Positions 1-6,366 of a stretch of 17,275 nt of DNA are shown in pieces. Each line of letters opens with the position of its first letter. Within the stretch, counting starts at the first letter, position 1. A program made the position numbers and the translations under genes. This DNA comes from Verrucomicrobiota bacterium (GTDB lineage Bacteria > Verrucomicrobiota > Verrucomicrobiia > Chthoniobacterales > UBA10450): NCBI GenBank assembly GCA_003217835.1, contig QHMQ01000100.1, positions 231-17,505 of the forward strand, given 5' to 3'. Under the pieces are notes generated by a model. The model saw nothing but the letters and a program-made list of their open reading frames with translations, was not told where the DNA came from and did not search any database.

Positions 1-89
1 GGAAGAGTAATTTTCGCAGGGCTGGCGGTCTCTTCCTATCGGGAGCTTGGTCCAATGAGGGAGCAGTAAACATCCAGCCTCGAATGCGG

Positions 90-569
90 CTAGAGCGAGC
101 TATGAGCTCCTCGCTTGATCAAGCGCGTCGTGTCAGGCGGGTGGCCGAGCGCGCGATGAACCATCTCGAGAAATTGTTCGTCATCAAAAGGCTTAATCAA
201 AAAAGCGACTGTGCCGATTTGCGTCGCGGTGAGCCGCGCGGCGGCATCTTCGTGTCCTGTGATCACGATCACATGGGTCTGCGGCGATATAGCGCATAGC
301 CGCGCCAGGACTTCCAAGCCGGTCATTTCTTCCATCCAAATGTCCAGCACAACGAGCGGCACGTCGTGTGAAGCGACATAGTCAATGAAATCCTCGCCTC
401 TATTAAACGGACGCACGGCGAATCCATCTGAGACGAGTAAACGGCCGGTCGATCTGAGCACCATGGGATCATCATCCACCAGGCAAACAACTTCCGAGGA
501 AGGCTTTTCACTGGGCGTCATGCGCATTTGCGCGACCGCCCCATTTTCAATGTGGGACGTAGCGATCAT
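90..569 (-). CDS. Receiver-only response regulator (FixJ-type receiver, no output domain)
   Basis: Single-domain response regulator expected to take phosphate from a histidine kinase, probably the kinase encoded upstream. From the ATG at 569 it has 159 residues. The receiver shows the acidic cluster VDDDP (residues 32-34), the phospho-acceptor Asp in VVLDIWMEEMTG (D76), the switch Thr in VIVITGHED (T104) and the conserved Lys in FLIKPFDDEQ (K126). It ends about 30 residues after that Lys, so there is no DNA-binding domain. The reading frame is open to 704, but that would overlap the previous regulator; ATGs at 569, 527 and 521 are all possible and none has a strong Shine-Dalgarno. The 521/527 starts would place the Asp near position 60, as is usual for the family. 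It is the third gene of a kinase-regulator-receiver operon and may act as a phosphate sink or protein-interaction output. The receiver call is firm; the start and role are uncertain. Confidence 0.85.
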   Translation of the reverse strand: MIATSHIENGAVAQMRMTPSEKPSSEVVCLVDDDPMVLRSTGRLLVSDGFAVRPFNRGEDFIDYVASHDVPLVVLDIWMEEMTGLEVLARLCAISPQTHVIVITGHEDAAARLTATQIGTVAFLIKPFDDEQFLEMVHRALGHPPDTTRLIKRGAHSSL

Positions 570-603
570 GCCACATATTAGCCCCGACAAGTCGGCAGGG
601 TAG

Positions 604-633
604 TGGACCTTAGTCTGATGGACCTTAGTCTTA
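604..633. repeat. Two-copy 15-bp tandem repeat between the two regulators
   Basis: Two adjacent 15-bp units, TGGACCTTAGTCTGA (604-618) and TGGACCTTAGTCTTA (619-633), differ at one base. The array overlaps the TAA stop of the FixJ-like gene (631-633) and sits in the spacer before the receiver-only gene. Read through, it would give the duplicated peptide KTKVHQTKVH, which argues that the downstream gene starts after the repeat. Its function is unknown. Confidence 0.7.
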
Positions 634-1263
634 TGCGGGCTTGCGGGCCGGCGAGACGCCGGCGCGCTCCGAGACGCGCACGAGATCAGGCACGGAAGTG
701 ACACCGAGCTTTTGCATGACGCGGCCGCGATGAACTTTGATCGTCTTCTCGGCAGTGTGCAGTTCCGCAGCGATCTGTTTGTTTAAAAGACCCATAATCA
801 CGAAGCGAAAAACTTCGAATTCACGCGGCGTCAATTTATCGACGCGTCCGCGCGCTTCCCGTCTTTCCCCGCGTCTGCGCAATTGTTTCTCAGCACGTTC
901 CAAAGCACGTCTAACGGCTTCAATCAGTTCCTCGTCGTCAAAAGGCTTCGTCAGAAAATCAACGGCGCCCTTTTTCATCGCCCGAGTGGCAGTCGGCACG
1001 TCGCCATGGCCGGTAAGGAAAACAATCTGCTCGCAAGCGCCTCGCTTCTCGAGCGCTTCTTGTAACCCCGGACCTTTCAAACCCGGCATTCGTACATCCA
1101 GAACAAGACAGATCGAACCTTCGAAGATTTCTCGCGCCAGATAGTCTTCGGCTGAAGAAAATGTCTCTGGCGCATACCCAGCAGACTTAAGTAGACGCCC
1201 TAAACCGCGGCGCACCGATTGATCATCGTCCACCACGCAAACAAGCTTGTTGGCTTTTCTCAA
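631..1263 (-). CDS. FixJ/NarL-type response regulator (receiver + LuxR HTH)
   Basis: A 210-residue transcriptional regulator. The receiver (about 7-120) has acidic D12-D14, phospho-acceptor D56 in LVLDVRMPG, switch T84 in FLTGHGDVP and K106 in FLTKPFDDEE. A charged Arg-rich linker (122-141) leads to a LuxR-type helix-turn-helix (about 143-200) with the signature LTPREFEVFRFV...NKQIAAELHTAEKTIKVHRGRV. This is the FixJ class, usually paired with HELNQPL-type kinases such as the one just upstream. The start codon is TTG (1263-1261), overlapping the kinase stop in a TTGA arrangement; no closer ATG precedes the receiver, so coupled translation from TTG is the likely reading. It probably activates or represses transcription when phosphorylated; its targets cannot be read from the window. 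High confidence in the family. Confidence 0.95.
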   Translation of the reverse strand: MRKANKLVCVVDDDQSVRRGLGRLLKSAGYAPETFSSAEDYLAREIFEGSICLVLDVRMPGLKGPGLQEALEKRGACEQIVFLTGHGDVPTATRAMKKGAVDFLTKPFDDEELIEAVRRALERAEKQLRRRGERREARGRVDKLTPREFEVFRFVIMGLLNKQIAAELHTAEKTIKVHRGRVMQKLGVTSVPDLVRVSERAGVSPARKPA

Positions 1264-3350
1264 GCGACCTCGCGAGTTTCAGACTTTCGTGTCACCGGCA
1301 GGGCAAAGAAAAAGCGAGCACCTTCAGCGACATTTTCCGCCCACAACTTCCCTCCATGCGCCTCGATAATAGAGCGCACAATCGTCAAACCCATTCCCAT
1401 TCCGTTTGGCTTCGTCGAATAAAAGTGTGTGAAAACCTTATCCATATCTTCTTCCGGAAGTCCGCTGCCGTAATCGCGCACACTGGTTACGACAGAATCT
1501 GCTTCGCATTTTGTGGAAATGAGGATTCGACGTTTTTCCGTCGACGTCAGGTGCATCGCTTCGAGTGAATTCATCAACAGATTTAACAAGACCTGCTGCA
1601 ACTGCACCGGATCGGCGTCGACCGACGGAAGACTCGGATCGAGTTGCTTCTCGACGAACGTAGCGCGTCCCAGCAAATCGGAATGCAGCAGTCGCAGGAC
1701 CTCCCGGATGATCTCATTCAAATTTACTAGGCGCCTTGTCCCCTCCCTCTTGCGCACGAAATCGTGAATCCCGTGAATGATGTCGCTCGCTCTCCGGGCA
1801 TCAGCCGCAACATCGGCGAGCAACTCTTCAAACATTTTCGGTTCGGGGGAACCCTGCGTCAGGAATCGTCTCCCGGCCGCCGCGTTGCTGGCAATGGCGG
1901 AGAGGGGTTGATTGAGTTCGTGCGCGAGCGAAGCGGTTAGCTCGCCCATAGACGACACCCGGCTCAAGTGCGCCATCTCCTCGCGCTGCAGTCGCAGCTG
2001 GAGATTGGCTTTGACTTGCGCCGTGACGTCGATGGCGACGCCAATCAGTTCGCGGATTCCGCCGCGATCGTTGTACCCATAACGGCCGCGTGAGATGAGC
2101 CAGCGCGTTTCGCCGTCGGGTCGCAGCAAACGATATTCAAATTCAAATGTCTGCGACGAGGCTCGTGCACTCTCAATGGCTTCGTCGACGGCGTTTCGGT
2201 CTTCCGGATGCACGCGGGAGAGAAATAGCTCGCGGGACAAGGGCTCGTCCGGCCCGAAATTGAAAATGGCGCGGCCATTGTCGCTCATCCACGACTCCTT
2301 CCGCTCGAAATTGATGGTCCAGAACGCCAGATCCGCTGATTCGGCTGCGAGGCTGATACGCTCCTCGCGTTCGCGGAGTGTCGTCTCCCCTTTGCTGCGC
2401 TCTTCTATGACGGCGGCAAGAAGCATGAGCGGGACCGACATAACGATCAAAAACATTTGAATCGAAAGCGCATTTTCTTCTGCGGATCTTGTCGAAAATG
2501 GCCCATACCCGTGGCCGGCGCTCCATATCGCAAGAAACCCCACTGTGCAAATGGCCGCGCTCGCGCCGCGTGAGCCGAAGCGCACCGCTGCCCATATTAA
2601 AAATGGTAACGGCAAATAGAGCAGCGCTGAATCTGCGGTTGGTGCAAATTTATAGAAAGCGATGGTGTTAACCGAAAGCAGACCAAGCAGAAGGAGACCG
2701 GCTTCGAGAAATCTCGAGCGACGAATCTTACCCAGCCAGGCGATTCCCTCCGCGCTCCAGCTCACAATAAAAGGCACGAGGGTTAGCGCAGTTAAAACGT
2801 TAGAAGTAAATCGGATTCGCCAGACTTGCCAATAGCTGTCTTGCCCCCAGTGATTGATAACGACGAAGGCCGCGTCCAGAAAGGAAGAAAGAAAAGGCCC
2901 CAGAAACGCAGCGAAGAAGCAAAAAATTCCGACGTTGCGAAGGCGATCGAACCGCACCGGACGATCTATCAGATACCGGACACAACCCGCGCCAATGAGT
3001 GCTTCGCACGAGTTGCTAATGAACCAGCACAGAATCATCGTGGGCGGAACGTTGCTTTGCAGCTGCGCCGCCAGATGCGCCGGAAATGCAGCCAGCAGTA
3101 GCACCCACCAAATGCGGACGGGCGTCAGGAGAAGCGCTGCCAGCAAAATCGAGTTGGGCGGCCAAAGAACTGAAACTGGATGCGGTCGGAAAGTCAGCGC
3201 AAATCCGATCTTCGCGCCAAGATAATACGCGGCGAACACCAGCAGACCGGTCACGACCGTCCGCGAATCGAATGGCAGATTCCAATCGCCAGCACGCGCC
3301 GCGCGCGACTGATTCTCCGCTGTCTCCAACTGCACCGAGATACTTTTCAT
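1260..3350 (-). CDS. MASE1-PAS sensor histidine kinase
   Basis: Membrane-bound sensor kinase of 696 residues. Residues about 31-315 form a MASE1-like region of roughly eight hydrophobic segments with the typical LWPPNS motif (62-67). A PAS domain follows (about 330-445), ending in the PAC-like GVAIDVTAQ. The HisKA dimerisation helix carries the phospho-acceptor H477 in SLAHELNQPLSAI, the type found in FixL-like kinases. The HATPase has an N box (QQVLLNLLMNSLEAM, N590/N594), a G1 box (DYGSG, 626-630), an F box (VFTHFYSTK) and a G2 box (GMGMGL, 650-655), so all catalytic elements are present. The ATG at 3350 gives a normal cytoplasmic leader before the first membrane segment. It is first in an operon with two response regulators and almost certainly phosphorylates the FixJ-type one. 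MASE1 ligands are generally unknown, so the signal cannot be named. Confidence 0.95.
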   Translation of the reverse strand: MKSISVQLETAENQSRAARAGDWNLPFDSRTVVTGLLVFAAYYLGAKIGFALTFRPHPVSVLWPPNSILLAALLLTPVRIWWVLLLAAFPAHLAAQLQSNVPPTMILCWFISNSCEALIGAGCVRYLIDRPVRFDRLRNVGIFCFFAAFLGPFLSSFLDAAFVVINHWGQDSYWQVWRIRFTSNVLTALTLVPFIVSWSAEGIAWLGKIRRSRFLEAGLLLLGLLSVNTIAFYKFAPTADSALLYLPLPFLIWAAVRFGSRGASAAICTVGFLAIWSAGHGYGPFSTRSAEENALSIQMFLIVMSVPLMLLAAVIEERSKGETTLREREERISLAAESADLAFWTINFERKESWMSDNGRAIFNFGPDEPLSRELFLSRVHPEDRNAVDEAIESARASSQTFEFEYRLLRPDGETRWLISRGRYGYNDRGGIRELIGVAIDVTAQVKANLQLRLQREEMAHLSRVSSMGELTASLAHELNQPLSAIASNAAAGRRFLTQGSPEPKMFEELLADVAADARRASDIIHGIHDFVRKREGTRRLVNLNEIIREVLRLLHSDLLGRATFVEKQLDPSLPSVDADPVQLQQVLLNLLMNSLEAMHLTSTEKRRILISTKCEADSVVTSVRDYGSGLPEEDMDKVFTHFYSTKPNGMGMGLTIVRSIIEAHGGKLWAENVAEGARFFFALPVTRKSETREVA

Positions 3351-3582
3351 CGCTAAGATCTTGTTATCCGGCCGTTAATACCGTTAATAATAAGACAGAC
3401 TCTTCGAGGGCGCGTGCACAGGAAACTTAGACAATACACTACCGGCGAGACACTTCTCAATGCTTTATTGTTACGTTCCTGTGACAACAGGTTGTCGCTG
3501 TCCCGAGACCAACGCGAAAAGTAAAAGCTTTATCTCGCGATGGGACGCGCGATGAGAAAAAAGGAGAGGTAACTTCACGAAC
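3351..3582. promoter_or_regulatory. Divergent intergenic region with a direct repeat and an operator-like dyad
   Basis: This 232-bp gap separates the divergently transcribed kinase operon and the 3583 gene, so it should hold both promoters. Two elements stand out. One is a tandem 9-bp repeat CCGTTAATA at 3372-3380 and 3381-3389, close to the kinase start. The other is a perfect inverted repeat GACAAC-AG-GTTGTC at 3483-3496. Either could bind a regulator such as the FixJ-type protein encoded here. I see no convincing sigma70 -35/-10 pair and call none. Confidence 0.45.
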
Positions 3583-4074
3583 ATGAGCAATCAAAACCTA
3601 ACGACCTATTTGAAGGACCATCACGCTGGCTCTGTGGCAGCGTTGGAGTTGGTCGATCATTTGATCGAGACGTTCGAGGGAAAGTCTCTCGAACAATTTT
3701 TCGAGAACCTGCGCAAGGAAATCGATGCGGACCAAAGGAGCCTGCAGGAGCTAATAAAAAAAGTCGACGCGAAGGAGAGCGCCGTCCGAAAAGCTGGAGC
3801 ATGGATGGCGGAGAAGTTCGCCCGCATGAAAGTTCGAGTAAGTGATTCCGAGAAGGATCAGATGGGGTTGCTGGATGCACTCGAAGCCCTCCTTATCGGC
3901 ATCACCGGCAAAGAAGCCCTCTGGAGCGCTCTCGAAGCCGCATCTGAAAACGTCGCATCACTGCGCGGCGTGGATTACGCTCGGCTGCAGCAACGTGCAC
4001 GGGAACAATGCGACCTGGTGGACGCCAAGCGGTTGGAGAGCGCCCGCGAAGTTTTTAAAACAGAGAGAACGTAG
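3583..4074 (+). CDS. Unknown helical protein, possibly ferritin-like bundle
   Basis: A 163-residue soluble protein I cannot name. It is predicted almost wholly helical, with heptad-like stretches (TYLKDHHAGSVAALELVDHL, 8-27; SLEQFFENLRKEIDADQRSL, 35-54) and a C-terminal helix rich in Arg/Glu (DYARLQQRAREQCDLVDAKR). There is no signal peptide or membrane segment. His13, His14, His26 and several Glu/Asp in the first two helices would fit a ferritin- or hemerythrin-like four-helix bundle, but no diagnostic metal motif is complete. An AGGAGAGG element lies about 14 nt before the ATG, somewhat far. It stands alone, divergent from the sensor-kinase operon. The GTAG hairpin at 4092 follows its TAG stop. 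The gene is convincing by length, codon use and RBS; the function is open. Confidence 0.75.
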   Translation: MSNQNLTTYLKDHHAGSVAALELVDHLIETFEGKSLEQFFENLRKEIDADQRSLQELIKKVDAKESAVRKAGAWMAEKFARMKVRVSDSEKDQMGLLDALEALLIGITGKEALWSALEAASENVASLRGVDYARLQQRAREQCDLVDAKRLESAREVFKTERT

Positions 4075-4091
4075 GGGTTACGTATTCTGCT

Positions 4092-4134
4092 GTAGCCGCG
4101 TCCCTGTGGAACGCGTTAGGGACGGCGCACAGGG
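4092..4134 (+). repeat. GTAG-headed hairpin, REP-like (site 1)
   Basis: A GTAG tetranucleotide (4092-4095) is followed by a GC-rich segment with several competing inverted repeats: CGTCCCT (4099-4105) with AGGGACG (4118-4124), CGCGT (4097-4101) with ACGCG (4111-4115), and CCCTGTG (4102-4108) with CACAGGG (4128-4134). It lies 17 nt after the stop of the 3583 gene and may also end transcription, though no T-run follows. A GTAG head plus imperfect palindrome is the known layout of bacterial REP elements. Assignment here is inference. Confidence 0.4.
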
Positions 4135-4149
4135 CCGTGTCTAGAGGAC

Positions 4150-4383
4150 CTAACACGGATTCGGGCGATCGAGACCGAGCGTGGAGCGCGGTTCTCGAGC
4201 AAATTTGAAACCCGCAAACGGTCCGGCAAGATCGACATCTTTTGCCAGTGCCAGAACTTGAAAGCTTCGACCGAGCATTTCTGGGTGCAGAAGCGTTTGT
4301 AGCGCGCGCTTCGTCTTTGCGTCTTCCGGCAGATCATCACGAAGCAATTCCGACAGGATTCCGGTGATGAAATGATGTTGATC
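4150..4383 (-). pseudogene. Decayed C-terminal duplicate of the MidA-type methyltransferase
   Basis: Reading from 4383 down, the frame encodes DQHHFITGI...LQTLLHPEMLGRS...QVLALAK...VDLA...AGFKF. By my count it matches the last 63 codons of the full methyltransferase gene (5073-6209) at about 50 of 61 aligned residues, with one two-codon gap. An in-frame TGA lies at 4390-4392, three codons before the homology begins, and there is no start or SAM-binding domain, so this is a gene fragment. Homology seems to continue briefly past the normal stop: where the intact gene has TGA the fragment has CGA and reads on as REPR... to a TAG at 4150. The two copies are direct repeats flanking the globin gene. 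Confidence 0.8.
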
Positions 4384-4575
4384 GAGTATTCAGCGAGGGC
4401 GGTTTGATCGTCTATGAGACCTTGGTCGCACGTCGAAACGGCATTACACACTGTCGGCGCGATCGGTAAAAGCCCGATATTTCCGATTCGTCAAACCTTG
4501 GATAGTGGTGCAGTTTGAAATTTGAAATCCATCTAATCCTCACCGAGAAACTTCCCATCAAAAAAGGAAATACGT
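4384..4575. other. Non-coding spacer upstream of the globin gene
   Basis: About 190 bp with no supportable gene. It should carry the globin promoter, but I see no clear -35/-10 pair. A short tandem TTTGAAA pair (around 4516-4529) and the SD-like AAGGAAA (4564-4570) just before the globin ATG are the only features noted. Confidence 0.5.
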
Positions 4576-4977
4576 ATGTCAGCCCAGCAACAATCTCAGC
4601 CCACGCTCTATGAGCGCCTCGGCGGTGTCTACAGCATTGCGACTGTTGTTGATGACTTGATCGATCGGGTCATGACCGACGCCCGTCTGAACGCGAATCC
4701 TGCAGTCAACGAAGCTCACCACAAGGTGCCGCCCGCTGGCTTCAAGTACCTCGTCACGGAAATGGTCTGTTGGGCAGCCGGCGGCCCGCAGAAATATACC
4801 GGGCGTTCTATGGCCGACTCTCATCGCGAACTCAATATCACGCCACAGGAATGGGTTGCGTTTATGGATGACCTTCAGCAGACGCTCGACAAATTTAAAG
4901 TTCCCCCGGGCGAGCAGTCCGAATTGCGTTCCATCGTCGAGAGCACGTACGGCGACATTGTTGTCGTGAAGACATGA
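4576..4977 (+). CDS. Group 1 truncated hemoglobin
   Basis: A 133-residue cytoplasmic heme protein of the 2-over-2 globin family, which binds O2 or NO and is generally linked to NO detoxification or oxygen handling. The group 1 pattern is clear: LYERLGG (11-17) at helix A, the LNANP turn (38-42), the AGGPQKYTGR segment (68-77) and the proximal His in SMADSHRELNIT (H83). The B helix reads VVDDLIDRV, so the usual B10 Tyr is Leu or Ile; distal ligand chemistry may therefore differ from cyanobacterial or mycobacterial trHbN, although a non-Tyr B10 seems common in this subfamily. The ATG has an SD-like AAGGAAA 5-7 nt upstream. It is a lone gene between the methyltransferase fragment and the convergent intact methyltransferase gene. 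Family confident; physiological role inferred. Confidence 0.92.
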   Translation: MSAQQQSQPTLYERLGGVYSIATVVDDLIDRVMTDARLNANPAVNEAHHKVPPAGFKYLVTEMVCWAAGGPQKYTGRSMADSHRELNITPQEWVAFMDDLQQTLDKFKVPPGEQSELRSIVESTYGDIVVVKT

Positions 4978-5072
4978 TCCGGGTCCGACGGTGGGAGACT
5001 TAGCGGTTTCTCAAAGTCAGCTGCGACGATGAAAAGAAGCGCACGAGGAGTGCCTGGCAGCCCACGTGGTTC

Positions 5073-6209
5073 TCAGCCGAATTTAAAACCCGCCAGCGGT
5101 GGGGCAAGATCGACATTTTTTGCCAGTGCGAGAACTTGGAGGCTTCGACCAAGCATTTCTGGATGCAGCAGCGTTTGCAGTCCGCGCTTCGTTTTTGAAT
5201 CGACATCTTGCCACAGAGAATCGCGGCCCAGTTCGGAAAATATTCCGGTGATGAAGTGATGTTGATCGGTGGAGCCTTTAACTTGCAGACCGCACGCCGC
5301 GGCACGCTCAGCAATACTTGTCCAGTCGACATGCGCGGTGATGTCGGCATGGCCGATTTGTTCAAATGGCGAAGCGAGAAGACGGTGTTGCGCCCGAACT
5401 TGGAGCGTTCCCGCAGATCGGTGCGGTGCGTAAAATTCGTCACGCGGATAACCGTAGTCGACTATGATGACGTAACCGCGCGCCAGCTTGCGCGAAACAT
5501 TCTCAATCCAATCGAGCGAAGCGAGATTCATTTCGGTCTCATAAGAGGCGGGACAAGCGGGCAATTTTTGCAAATGATCTCGCAGCTTTCGATTGTCAAT
5601 CGGCTGATGGAGGAATGCGAATTCGTCGTCATTCAGGGTGACAAATTTTTCCAGCCAATCGGTTGATCCAGTTTTGGTTTTTACCGACACGATCAGGTGC
5701 ACCGGCGCGGCATCGAGAAGCTCATTGGAAAAATGAACTCCGACAAATGGCTCGAGCGCATCGATTGATTCACGCCATTCGATTTTGCCTTCAAATCCCG
5801 CGAGTGTTTCCGATTGGCGATCTTGCAAGACCGGAAACGGCTCGATGATTCGGTAGCGCAAAGCCGCGAAAAAGTCCGGGTAGTCTTTGCGCGCAGATTC
5901 AAGCACGTCGCATGCAAATTCGCCGTGATGCGCGCCTTGCTCGACGAGGACGAAGTTGTCGATCTCACCGAGTTGCTTCCAGATTTCCGTGAATTGAGCG
6001 GCCAGTAATTGCCCAAAGATCGGGCCGACGCTCACATTTGTGAAATAATCTCCGCGGCGACCAATCGCGCACCGGCCAGAGGAATAATATCCGTGCTCGG
6101 GACGATAAAGCGCCTGTTGCATGAACCAGGCGAACGATTGCGGGCCACGCGCTCGAATTGTTTCGCGAATGAATTGGACGAGTTCAGTCTGCAACTGGAA
6201 AACGTCCAA
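5073..6209 (-). CDS. MidA/NDUFAF7-type SAM-dependent methyltransferase
   Basis: A 378-residue class I methyltransferase of the DUF185/MidA family, whose mitochondrial member NDUFAF7 methylates a complex I arginine; the bacterial substrate is unsettled. Family marks are the N-terminal ALYRPEHGYYSSG (33-45), GDYFTNVSVGPIFGQ (53-67), the SAM-binding VLVEQGAHHGEFACDVL (87-103), the acidic SNELLDAAPVH (161-171) and IIVDYGYPRDEFY (248-260) with the downstream GTLQVRAQHR. Motif I reads GAHHG where GPGRG-like sequence is typical, a notable change in the SAM loop. The only upstream start in frame is TTG at 6209, inside a heptamer array; a TTG at 6194 is an alternative, and the first ATG (residue 30) would cut conserved sequence. 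Its last 61-63 codons are duplicated at 4201-4383. Upstream it diverges from the PBP gene. Family confident, start uncertain. Confidence 0.88.
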   Translation of the reverse strand: MDVFQLQTELVQFIRETIRARGPQSFAWFMQQALYRPEHGYYSSGRCAIGRRGDYFTNVSVGPIFGQLLAAQFTEIWKQLGEIDNFVLVEQGAHHGEFACDVLESARKDYPDFFAALRYRIIEPFPVLQDRQSETLAGFEGKIEWRESIDALEPFVGVHFSNELLDAAPVHLIVSVKTKTGSTDWLEKFVTLNDDEFAFLHQPIDNRKLRDHLQKLPACPASYETEMNLASLDWIENVSRKLARGYVIIVDYGYPRDEFYAPHRSAGTLQVRAQHRLLASPFEQIGHADITAHVDWTSIAERAAACGLQVKGSTDQHHFITGIFSELGRDSLWQDVDSKTKRGLQTLLHPEMLGRSLQVLALAKNVDLAPPLAGFKFG

Positions 6210-6228
6210 CGTCTAACGCGCAACGTCC
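6201..6228. repeat. Heptamer array overlapping the methyltransferase start (site A)
   Basis: Four tandem degenerate heptamers on the plus strand: AACGTCC, AACGTCT, AACGCGC, AACGTCC. On the minus strand they read as GGACGTT-like units, which in one frame translate to GRCALDVGR-like peptide. The TTG start of the methyltransferase (6207-6209) lies inside the array. The same heptamer type occurs at 11203-11237 and, weakly, at 12625-12645. This fits an interspersed repeat family rather than coding sequence. Confidence 0.7.
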
Positions 6229-6366
6229 AATAAACAGAGAATATTGCGGTTTGAATTCGACATGGATGTTGAGCATTAAGCATTTGCTTTTGTCTTCTTC
6301 GACTTGGCTTTTGATGGACTTGCACCTACGCTTCGCCACTGATTCCTTTGCTCCCACCCCTTTAGG
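6229..6366. promoter_or_regulatory. Divergent spacer between methyltransferase and PBP genes
   Basis: About 140 bp left over after the heptamer array, expected to hold promoters in both directions. I see no convincing promoter boxes or operator-like dyad and no Shine-Dalgarno before the PBP ATG; its immediate context is CCCTTTAGG-ATG. Confidence 0.4.

Noticed and set aside
112..125. Perfect 14-bp palindrome CGCTTGATCAAGCG
   Set aside because: It lies inside the C-terminal codons of the receiver gene and is explained by ordinary codons around a TGATCA core; no second copy in a regulatory position.
737..1144. 135-codon plus-strand frame across the FixJ-like regulator
   Set aside because: Antisense shadow of a gene with strong domain motifs on the other strand; no protein family resemblance.
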